Origin: Ectocarpus siliculosus
Taxonomy: Eukaryota; Sar; Phaeophyceae; Ectocarpales; Ectocarpaceae
Length of the DNA stretch: 64,000 nucleotides
NCBI GenBank assembly: GCA_000310025.1
Contig: FN649727.1
Location: 7,047,966 to 7,111,965, forward strand
Direction of reading: 5' to 3'
Shown here: positions 48,501 through 59,376 of the stretch, one piece after another
Layout of the letters: each line of letters starts with the position of its first letter
Numbering within the stretch: the stretch's first letter is position 1
Made by a program: the position numbers and the translations under genes
The notes under the pieces: model-generated
What the model was told of the DNA's origin: nothing
Database searches by the model: none
The model's input: the letters and a program-made list of their open reading frames with translations, nothing else

Positions 48501-51500
48501 TGAGGTCGGCGTTTATGACCGACAACCTTGGAGAGCCTGATACATGCCAGCAGCCTACATCACGCTCGCTAGCAGTATGGCGAATGACGGGCCTTCTTCT
48601 TCACGGGCTAGAGAAGTAACTTGACGGTGAGGCGTTTTTAGGTAGAACGCTTAACGTATCGGTTGGTTTCGCCCTCAGGCGATGACCCCGAACCGGAAGC
48701 AAACAGGTTCGCGCGTAAGGAGGGTTCTTACAGCAGTACCTACACACCTTTTCACCCGTCGTGTGAGGCATGTTTTCATTGAGCGGCCGAAAAGAACACG
48801 TTGGTCGATCAAAAGAAAAATACATCGTCCCCTCCGCTCCATCAATTCCTAATACTGGCTCCAGTTATCGTTTGGGGGGCGGGGATACGACAAAGGAGGT
48901 GGTATGTTTACTTGTCCCTCGGCGAGGAACTGGCGTCTCGTGGTTTGGCCACAAAGGCTGGGCAGATTGGTGCTACAGAGATTACATCACACAAAAATGT
49001 TTTGCGCATTAGACACGAGCAAACCTGTCGTCGTCTCATCCGTGTAGGGGTCCTTCTGCACGACGGTCACGGTGAAAACAGTGTGGCTTCTGCTTGAAAC
49101 CTTCCCAAATTCACGGCCCGACACAACGGCAACGATGACAGCGAAATTTCGGCGATAACGGTTGGGGGGGGGGCGTGGGATGGGACTAACCAACGTATGG
49201 CCGTTTCCCCGTTGCTATTGAGCGAGCAGGAATTCTGTGCACTTGATTAGACTAGTACAATAGTGGGAAGACGGAAACAAGTACCACCGGTTTGTGATTC
49301 CGGTAGGTCTACCGCTAAACTACTGCTGCCGTGTCTCATGCCGAGTCATCATCACCTGGTTCATCTTTGTCTCGTGTGTCGCCCGAACTTTCAGCCCTAG
49401 GCTGATGATCTCCAGCACTTCTTCCAAGGTGGTTACCGGGATCAGGGAGAGGTCCTGGGTTGTCGAGGACGAGAGGACAGGGGCCGTTGGGATTATCCTG
49501 TGGCTATGTTGCGTGTTGCGTGTTGCGTGTTGCGTGCATATGTACCTACCTGCTGTGTTTCGCGGAGTAATTCACACTCCTCTGTGTCTTGTTGAGGAAG
49601 CACGAGGTAATCAGTGTCGCAATATGTTTTCACGGCACACCTCAACACGACACTCACTCACCCAAGAGTTAGTCTACACCACGTGTCCGTTTGTGAATTC
49701 ACTTGCCTTGACGAAGACGTTTCCCTGCACGTCTTCGTGTATCTTAAGGTCCATCGACGGGTAGGAGTCCCACACCCCACCACTGCCGCCGCCCCCTGGG
49801 TGGATATTGCCACTCCCGTGCTTGTTGCGCGGCTGAAAACTCTCCGCTCGAGACTTTGAAGGGAGGGTCGATCACGACGGGGTAGGGGGTGGAAGGGGGA
49901 AGGTGACGGCGGGTAGGGTCTCACCTCTAAATCTAGGCATCAGCGCGGCATGAGTGAGGTGGTCATCGAACTATTCGGACATATCGTGGAGCAGAGCGCA
50001 CTCCCAACACGCAAGAGTGTGCATGCTGTTTCATACAGTGCCCGCAAGGCACGAGGAGGCAAGACGCCTATGGCTATCCCGTGAGCACAGTCAGGGATAC
50101 CAGAGGCAACGAGGGATCTCCTTTATCACACCAGGCCACCTGCCCGAAATGATGTGTCCGTTTTGCTGATATGGAATCAATCGCCACACAAGAGCGTGCT
50201 TCATGTCACACAAAGGACACCCATCGCGGCCAACAAGAACCGCGAGACGCACCGACTTCATCTGTTGGTGGACGTCGCTTGTCGTCCTGAGCCCTTCTAC
50301 CTTCCTGTGCCCCTGAGACATGAACGCCTCTCCCAGATCCCTGACGCGGTCGCAGTAAATTTCCAAGAACGAGACGACGACAGCAACCTCTTTTTCCTCC
50401 TTTCATCCACGGGCAGTGTAATTCACGCAGGTAATGGGGCCGGAGTGAGGGTTGGGCTTGTTATCCATTGTGAAAGTGTAAGCAAAAAGAAAAACTGAGA
50501 GGCTGAGGTTTGCACTGGAAGCACTCACCCTACCGGAAAACATGCAATTATTGCAGGCCGGGCTTCTATTCAAAGCGTCGAACTGCTCACCTTGGCTTTT
50601 CTATCCAATTGGGCAAAAACCTCCTCCATGCACCTCGGAATCATTCCTCGCGAATTCCCGGCTCCCTCTCCGAACATGCTGTACGTTTTCCCTGAACAGG
50701 ATTCAAAGGGAAGAGGATCGCTCAACACTCCTCTGAAAAAAATCTAAGGCATGCAGCACAGAGGACCCCTTCTATGAGACACCGGATTGTCGCAAGGGTC
50801 GAGCGTAGCTCTAGGTACAACGCCTGGTGCAGCCCACTCCTTTGCTTCAAATCGTTCAGAGCAGCACCACACGTTGGGGGGCACATGTCAGCTCATTCGC
50901 TTGTTTTCGCGTGTTACTCGTGTTGTTTTCGTTTGTTTCGCTGCCTTTTCGCGTTCAAAGCCGTTCTGATATCGATACTTCGCCTTCCTGAACTTCGTCC
51001 TGATCCAACCGGCAAGGTGTATGAAATCCGTGATCGCTCGAAGGTACAAGGGAATACGCCTGTTATTCTTGGGGCACTTCAACCAGCGGTGATCTGTCGA
51101 TTGATGCCTTGAAATGTGTCACTAATAGCAACAAGTTCCGAAGCCTCAGGCGACCATTTTTATCCTAGCAGCTTGATGTTTCGGCGAATTAATGGTAAGT
51201 ACCGGGTCATGCCTAATCCAGTTTTCTTTCGTTCTTACCAGAGCCGGTTTGCCCGTAAGCGAAGCAGCACCCATTGAAACCGCCGAGTATGTTTTCGACC
51301 TGGGGCTTGGCGACGGCCTGCTCTGGCGCACGAGCCGAAAAGTCGAGAGAGGCCAGGAGACAACTTTGCAATGCGTGTGTTATCCATCTCCACCCATCAG
51401 TTGAGTTCTAGCATCTACCATCCGAGTCACTCGCGCCGATTTAACAAGACCATGCTAGTCGTGGCAGCCCAAACCCCAGGCGGACAAGAAACCACAGTGG

Positions 51501-53088
51501 AACAGGGAACGGAACCTAAAGCGTTCTGATGTTGACGGTGCTACTTTTATGCCTACTTAATAGATAGGTGTTTCGTAAGCGAAGTTAAACAAGGAAAAAG
51601 AAGAGAGATTTGTGAACCTAGCGTCGCCTTTGTTGTGGTTGTTTTAGCAGCGGCACACATTTTGTGTAAAGTGAAGATTTGCTTTTGAATACCAACCACT
51701 AATTATGTAGAATTCAGAAGGGCATGGTTATAGTTCGTGACCAGGGGAAGAAAATAAATAGAACCAAAACAACCGAAAGCAGTCGGCCCCAAAACAATTT
51801 TCAGTCGAAATGGAAAACATGTAGAAAAGGGAAGAAACACGCTAAAACAGCTCGAATTCCGGGGGTGAGGTACGTGGAAAGTCGAGGTTCGCAAGCTAGA
51901 ATAATAGCCAACACGTCGTCGTTTGCCCCGCTCACCCGCCTTTTTTTTTCGACGGTGGAAGGAAGGATGAGTTGACGGCCATGGAGACGATTGGTACGGA
52001 ATAAGAGCTGGTTGGGAAAGGGAATAATGGTAGAATATCATTCGGCACTCCCTCATTTGAGACTGTTGTGGCGATGACACTGTTTTTTTCCCTTATAGCA
52101 TAGGGCACCCTGGCTGTACATTCAGAGCGCGAGACGGTGCTGCTTTGGAGAGATATGCGAGAGTGTTCGCAGAAAGAGAGGTTGTGCAAAGCGTGCCCCT
52201 GGGCCTCCCGTCTCTTTCCCGGGCCGGAACACGACAGCAGTAAGAGCACGAGGAGCAATTACCTGGAAAATCTCTTCCTGGGAACACTCTGTCCAGAAGA
52301 CCCTGTCGAAGGAGAAGTAGATCTCCCCGTGGTGCTTGGCAGAGCCCTGGACAGCGGGGTCCTTGATGCAGATCTTTTTCGGGTTGTCTGGAAAGTTCGT
52401 GATGAACGCACTGCTCGTGGCTTGCGGCGTAGCAGACTGGCCGCCGGAGTTACTTTTTGGCGACAGGCCTGTCTCAATAAGTGGGAAAGATTGTGCGATA
52501 TGGGTTGATTCTAGCGTCGATTTCATTCATCTCGAAAAGACGGTCGTCGAAGAGTGTACATCTTGTACAAACCCAGCCTTTGCACACTATTACTGGCGTC
52601 TCCGGTGTACATTGTTGAGTTTCACGTCCCAGCTCTACATGTAGACTATTGGCTTTGCGCCAGCAAGATGAGAAAAAAAAACAGAACAGGTGACAGTCAT
52701 CAAATCCTCGTGTGCACGCACGCAAACGACAGTGCCTGAATATGTAGATTATGTGTCTCCTACTGTAGATCATGGTGCAGTCTAGTTGTAGTCTAGGACC
52801 CTTTACGGACCAAGCAACCCACGAGGTACGTCTGGGGTTCGGAAGAACCCTCATTGACCAAGGGAGTCCTAGGAGATTCTGCGTTTTTGTTCAATAGGTT
52901 TCATGGAACGGAACAACGTGTACAGTGTATAACGCACCCGCAAGGGTAGCCTGCAATGGGTTTTGGAACTTGTCCTCCACAGAGGCATCGTCATCCTGCG
53001 GACTCCAGCTTGGGTCAGGCGGTCGAGCCCTCACGTAGACGCACACCGACGAGTTTTCTGTGTTGACGTCGGTGTAGTCGGTCACCAC
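42505..53088 (-). CDS. Kinesin, N-terminal motor with coiled-coil tail (at least 18 exons)
   Basis: Exons from high to low: 53088-52938, 52420-52263, 51320-51239, 50691-50591, 50399-50301, 49832-49707, 49454-49356, 49100-49025, 48322-48070, 47826-47680, 47391-47043, 46777-46571, about 46361-46343 (uncertain), 45696-45633, 45407-45300, 44847-44746, 44130-43159, 42834-42505. Phases agree at almost every join; total about 1,140 residues. Motor landmarks in order: [27 protein letters not shown], the P-loop [18 protein letters not shown] split across two exons, [40 protein letters not shown] (switch I), [12 protein letters not shown] (switch II), [32 protein letters not shown], and [20 protein letters not shown]. 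The tail has heptad-rich segments ([53 protein letters not shown]) and a final helix. It should be a plus-end-directed microtubule motor; subfamily is not assigned. The start codon exon is not resolved. Two introns use GC donors. Confidence 0.94.
49507..49536 (+). repeat. Heptamer tandem repeat (TGTTGCG)
   Basis: Four consecutive units of TGTTGCG in a kinesin intron. Confidence 0.85.
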
Positions 53089-54424
53089 CTGGCACAAACA
53101 GAGAAACAGCCCAAAGATGATGTAAGCTGTTCATCCCAGTTGAAAGTGAACGCATCGATGTGTGCTCTATGGTGTAATGAGAAAACCTTTCGGCTTTGTT
53201 ATCGTTGTGTTCAGTTCCCATACAACCGTTTCGGCGCTGTGTGGAAACATCCCTGCTGTGCCACTAAAAGCTCGAGCGGGACCACCCTTCTGTATGTCCT
53301 AAGGGCTCCTGTTTCTTCATGATAAGCATGTACGTACGCTGCACGCATCTTTTCCTGCCTGTGGTGCACCGATTGAACAATTACTTGGTACCCGCCGGAG
53401 GTGCTTACCCCAGTTGACAATGAATATATTTCCACACACGACCGCCGATGCTGTGAACGGTGCATGCCATCTTGTTGAGGAGTTTGCCAGACAGAGAACC
53501 GTAAGACATACGAGTATTTGACATCAACGGACATTCTCAGCCAGAAAACCCTGTCCAGCTGTTGTACTTCCCCCCGCCCCGCCCAATCTGTAGGTCACTT
53601 TGGGTCTAGAGTTGTCTGTGTTATGCGATGATGATGGTGCCAGAGACTGTACCTGGTAAAGGTATGGGCGAAGCTGAAGAGATTGAGAGCAAAAGCTTTA
53701 ATTTGACTCTAGGACCGTGAATGGAAAATTTTGCTGTATTGGTGGCGGCTGTAAATTTATCGCCAGACCTTTTGAGGGACACCCTTGGAGCTAACCATCA
53801 AACACCAGTAGTATTTCGTGGCGCCGCCCGTACCGCTACTACATACACCAATCTCAAGAGTTATTCAAACCGCCAGCTGTATCCGGTACTTTATAGGCTT
53901 GTCTCGGGCTACTCAGGCAGCAGACAAATCGCCCGACGCAATAATATAACATCTGTTTTGCTGACAGCGCGGCGAGGTGTTACGCCAGAAATCGTGTGAT
54001 CCTATGTACGCTGTGTGTTCACAGAGCTTGACAGTATCAACGAGGGGTTTTCGAGAACTTTTTATGCCGATCTTTTGTCGCACCTGATGGTTCATGTTGC
54101 TTTGTTCTTGACCCTACACACTACTGCTGTTGTTGACAATTTGGCCATCACTGAGCGGTGGATCACTCGCAGGTCTCAACTGTGTCCGTGCTGTTACATG
54201 TTTTCAGATTCTGGGTATCAAGCACCAGGCATCAGGAAGAGCGGCACGAAAGAAAACGGTTTGCGAAAACCAACGGTTTCGGCAATGGGAGTTCCGGCTG
54301 GCGTTTGGGTTCAACCTACATACCCCAATGCCCTCACATCCGTGTGCCCCCGTGTGCAGCATCGCTGGAGTGCTCCTCTGCTGTGTCTTCACTGCCGCTG
54401 CTGCTGCGTGTTGCGTTTTTAGCA
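53089..54424. other. Divergent region between kinesin and the LYR-motif gene
   Basis: It must hold the kinesin 5' exon and both promoters. A candidate kinesin first exon (ATG near 53468, reading MACTVHSIGGRVW, with a GTAAGC donor near 53408) is out of phase with the next exon, so I did not include it. A 92-codon plus-strand frame at 53721-53999 has no motif. Confidence 0.4.
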
Positions 54425-56063
54425 ATGGCTTCGCTCCGACGTGAGGTACTGGGGGGATATAGGCGTCTCATGCGCGTGCGCGTGGTTGCTTTCGAAGACG
54501 ATACTACCATGCTTGAGGCATCAAAACAACAGCTGCGAATAGAGTTCAACAAGAACAAGGCCGTCACCGACCCCTCCAAGATAGGTCAGCAGCACAGCAG
54601 AGCAAGAGCGTAGCTTGACCGTCTCTACCGGATGGAAAGTGCTTGACGATATCAAATCGCGAATCGGTTACTTCGTAGACGTTAATTTTGCCCTCTCAAA
54701 CGCCATTTGCTGTTTGTATAGCGTTTGTTGCGTCCGATCGCCGCGCCAAGAGGGATGCGGCAAGTCAACGCTGTCTGTCTAGACTACATGTGTAATACAG
54801 CTGCAGGAGCGGTACTGCTGTACGGACCTGCTGTAGGTGCACGGAGTCTCCATGCGATTGCTCGCCTCTTGTTTCCATGCACTGCATCAAGCCTTAGTTG
54901 TAATCTCGTTGCAACTGCTGTTGCTCGGGACGAAATGAGACAACGAGCACTACTGTAAAACCCCGTTCGTAGCAGAAGCCGAGTACTGTAGATACAATCC
55001 GTCCGCGTGGATACTTGGGGGCGAACGACCGTTTAGTCGGTACCGTCTCGCTGACAATCTGCTGCGTGCGATTGCTTCCCTCTTGCCTTGAACCGTTTTT
55101 TTTCTAGCTGGGCTCATCAAGGGCATCAATGAAGTGGAGGAAATGCTGAAATACAACATTGCGCAGGCCAGGCTGAACGATCGAGGCAACTACGGTAACT
55201 AAGGCGTGCATTTGGAAACCCGTGTCTACAATGTCACCCGCCCATCTGCTTCGTTTCATTTGAGAGTTATCGCACGTATCTCAACATCTCAACGGCGTCG
55301 AATGTCGGGACCATTTGAGTGCGTTCGTCTGCCACCGTAGCACTCGCCTATGGAAATTTGGCATCAAACTCTGGAACAATGTGCCATACAACCCTCTTCG
55401 TGTCTGCCCCATGTGCCCTGGTTGATTTCAAGTAAAACGATTTCTGCCACAACTGGTGATGTATGTGTAGCTTTCAGCCTCACCTAAAGGGAAGACCCGC
55501 TGTCCATGTAGCCGAGAACCAATTGCCACTGCAGCCGTAGCATTTTCGACCCTTAATGGTTGGCAGCGAAGCCAATCCATTCATTTTGCCCGACCAGAGC
55601 AAGGCAGATTCATTTGTCAAGCACCTACGTCGAAGTCATGCCGTAGGTGCCTATAGATGGGTATTTCCCAAAGGGTTTTGCACACCCGCGATGGCGTTGC
55701 TACCTCTGCATCATCGCCGACGTCAGCCTTCGATCACCAACAACAACTGCCTTGTGGTGAAAGCTCCGTGAGTTGCAGAGCTTGTCACAAACTGTCTCCA
55801 TTGGCACACAGTTGTTGCACCCTTCCCCCCTAACTACACCTTGCTGCCCTCAACTTGACAACACCAACCACCACAAACCAGCGGTGAATGTTGCTCCAAG
55901 GACTCCAGAAGCGGCAGGGGCGGGAGAGGGCGGAACAATCGAGGTGGAACACATTGGCGGGAAGGCTGGAGATTTGCCGGAGGACGTGACCGTGACCGGA
56001 TCGCCATGTAACGCCGCCGCAGCCGAAGGAGGGGGTGAACGGAGCTCGAGAAAAGAGCGCTGA
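54425..56063 (+). CDS. LYRM7: LYR-motif protein, LYRM7/MZM1-type complex III assembly factor
   Basis: Three exons with agreeing phases: 54425-54584, 55108-55194 and 55882-56063; 142 residues. The N-terminus MASLRREVLGGYRRLMRVRV is the LYR-type helix 1 (here Y-R-R). FEDDTTMLEASKQQLRIEF follows and then NKNK, matching the F..D...LEAA...I..EF..NK pattern of LYRM7. Exon 2 adds GLIKGINEVEEMLKYNIAQA, the third helix. LYRM7/Mzm1 binds and stabilises the Rieske iron-sulfur protein in the mitochondrial matrix before its insertion into complex III; this role is inferred. If the exon 2 donor (TACG|GTAACT) is not used, the frame stops at 55202 and the protein has 84 residues. The longer form adds an acidic, probably disordered tail. 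Human LYRM7 has 104 residues. No separate presequence is evident. Confidence 0.85.
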
Positions 56064-59000
56064 ATTTTTGCACTTACTCAGAAGAACAGAGATGATTTCA
56101 TGTTTTCTATCAGTAGGATTTTTTCGATCGACACCATTTGGAGGAATGTGGGCGAGGGTGGGAATTGGTTTTCGATTTGCTTTTAAGCCTCTGTGGAAGG
56201 AGGCGAACGACGAAATAAGCATACTTGTAGCTCGTGAAAAACACGATGGTTGTTGACCTCGCAAGGTACTGCAACAAACACGGGACTCAGCATGAACGCT
56301 GCAAATTGCCAGACGAGGCGTGTCAAACGGCATTGGTGTACGCCGTTGAAGGTTGGAACCCAACCAGCTAAACGACCAGGGGGGCAGGGTGGGGAGCTAT
56401 GTGGCGACAGGAGTCTTGTGTTTCTCTAGACGATGATACTTGCTTCGCCCATGTATTTTATGTCGTGCACAGCAGTGCACAGGGGAGGCAGCCCCATTCC
56501 GTAAAATGCGAGATTCGAAGCATCACAGCCCGTGGTGTTCGTTCAAGTCTAAAAAGGATCCATCGCGACCGTTGTTCGCAGTCGCCCGCGGGCGTTCGGA
56601 GCATTCTGACGATAAAAGCCGTCGCGTGTGCGATCGCGATCAAGCGACATGGCCAGTTTTTTACTCGAGGTGTCATTTATTGTGCAGACAAAACTCCTGG
56701 AAGCAACCAAATCATGGTACGGCACACGGCCGCAGACACGAAAAACAACTCGAGCAAAGTTTCGGCCCTTGGCCTGAAACTAGTCTATCCTAACTGGTCT
56801 ATCCCCTCCGAACAAGCCCACAACGAACAAGAGACTCCGCGCAAAACAACCACGGGAAAATATCCGACGTACAAAACGGAAAACACAACAGTCGACATGG
56901 GCATCCAAAACACAAAAAACTAGCAAGTCTCCTATCCACCTGCCCCTTCGCCCAAGGTCCATCGCAGCCGCTCTGCAAGGTTTCGCAGATTGGAAGAGCA
57001 GGTGCATTGCACACACGATACGAGACCAGAACTTACCCGCTGCCAAGGACTGCTATGATACCGTCACACGCCCTCGGCTATCCTACAAGTACTCACGCAC
57101 CGCAACACACAAAAAAAATCGCCTACATTCTAGCACTTCGTTCGTCGCCACAACGCAAAGGCACGATCACAACAAAGCGTTGATTGACAATCAGGAAAAA
57201 CAAGGTGACGTACAATACAGCAAGTCGAACGCCACAACGACCCCAACACAGCCAGGCAGTCGCCGTAACCGACAAATGGTCACGACGCCGTGCGCACATA
57301 ACGGTCGCAGAAAAACGCATAACCCATCGCGCGGGAACGGCAAGCGCATCCACCAACGCATATTTGACACGTGGTGGGTGGGGAACGTGGCGTGCATGTA
57401 GAACAACAACAAAGAGCCCGGGCACCCCATACACCCAACAAAATATTACAATACGGGGCAACAACCGTAGGCGGTAGGTAGATTTTGGCAGCACCGGAGA
57501 GCACAGCGTAAGAAGCACGCCGGTCGAGCCGCCATGCGCCGATCCGCAATAAATAAGGTGAGGAAGACACAAAACGTCGCGATTGGGCAGGAGGGCTTAG
57601 CGGGGATGGGAGCTAACAGGCAGAACGAGCAAGGGGAGGGGGTAGTGACCGCGTAACCGTGAAGGAGGCGGAAACACACAACCTTACGGCGCTTGAGCGC
57701 GATTTACGATCTCGGGTTTCACCCTATTGCATCGCATCGCCATGAGTCAGGCACGATACATTTTACTAGGGTAAATATATACACGTGCATGCGTTAAGAA
57801 AATCATGAACCCGGAAACGGCTTCCAACACGTTTCTCTGACCTAACATATCTCACCGCGGCGACGCCATCAATGATGTCGACTCGCACCAAGAAACATGC
57901 CGCGCCTCCCAGAGGCATGCCGCGCCCCCCTAGTCCAAAGGGCCGTGAACATAAACAAAATCCTTCCCAGTGCAGTCGAACAGCGAATAGCCAACACGGC
58001 TTCTAGCCGCCTTGCTACCCCCTTGGCGACACCGACACAGCAAGAATCACAGCAGTGACACACACCGTCCAAGCGCCGGCCCTCACCTTCCACCTTCACC
58101 TGGCACCAAGCTCCCGCTCTCTTACGCTCCCGCCAGCAAACGAAAGGCCATCGCTGCCTGCACTGAGCTTTGGGGGAGAGTGGTGCCGGAACAGTCTCGG
58201 CGTGACACTCTCGGTTCGTACGGCGAGCAGCAGCCCGAGGGCCGGGCAAGGCGAAAAAAAAAAAAAAAGGTGAAAGGCGGCAGGCGGTTGCCACAGTCCG
58301 CATCGGCAACACGCCTGGCACGGTGAAAAGCCAGGGCATGCTACGGTGCATCTGTCGCTACCAACAGGCCCCGTGTTTTTTAGGGTAATCAAGCACCATG
58401 GCAACATACGGGGAAGGGGGGACGCGCATGGAGGGGGAGGGGGGGCAGATACCACTACCACGATACTCCCAGAACTTCCAAAATTCTGGCGAGGTCGCTT
58501 TTCAGGTGGCCGCTATCAAAACATGAACTCCAACCACAACACCTGCACCTGGGGCAATATATTGTCCCGCGAGACTTAACTCATGATACCGGAAACACGA
58601 AAACACCACTCTTATTATCTCTGACCGCTTTTTACCATACTTAACTAAGACCGCTTACCAGAAAAGTAAAAAGTTATGAGCTGGCCATCCCTATCTCCCA
58701 CCAGACTCTCCATGCAACAAAACTATCCCACGTACACATGAAGAGGTGTTCCGAACCGGCAGTGCGCCCCACCAACCAATTCGCGCGGACGGGGGACGGG
58801 GCGGGCGCAACGTCGCCGCCCTACCGTGGCCGAGAAATCAGATGGCCGCCTTGCCACTCCGAAAGCCCAGCAGTAAGATCTCCTACCATTTGCTCTGTGA
58901 CCCGGACCTTTTCCTCCGTCAAAGCGCAACGGGAAGTAGGCGTTTTGCGCAAGCATGGGGGAATGGGGGCGGGGGGCGGACGAGGGCAGTGCGAAACGTA

Positions 59001-59298
59001 CACAAGAGGGCAGGGCATGCGGCCGAATACAAGTACACTCAGTCCCACAGGCCTTTGGTGCGCGTGTATTCATCCCCCCTCCGTGATTCGCCGATATCTC
59101 GCGTGAACACCAATCTTCTCCGTTGGTTTCTTCACACGTTCTCCATTGACTTCTACACACAGACCCGCACCAGATCTGGGATGTCCTCTTGGGACAGCCC
59201 CCCTCCACCAGATGCCTCTTTCGATGCCAGGCGCGAGCTCCGATGAGATCCTTCCAAGAAAGCTCGGCTGCCCCACCGACCAAGCCCGCAGGGTAAGG
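56064..59298. other. Intergenic, no supported gene
   Basis: Frames such as 56399-56923 (plus) and 57123-57572 (minus) are open but lack motifs and splice partners. An A15-type run is at 58253-58268. The right edge holds the 3' flank of the large minus-strand gene. Confidence 0.5.
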
Positions 59299-59342
59299 CT
59301 AGGGCTTTGGTGTTGGTAGCACCGACGGAAGAGCGGCGGCTG

Positions 59343-59376
<34 letters not shown>

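Noticed and set aside
53399-53470. Candidate kinesin first exon starting MACTVHSIGG
   Set aside because: It has a donor and ATG, but its phase (2) does not fit the next exon (0) at any acceptor I could see.
56399-56923. 174-codon plus-strand open frame downstream of the LYR-motif gene
   Set aside because: No motif or splice support; the length is within what the region could give by chance.
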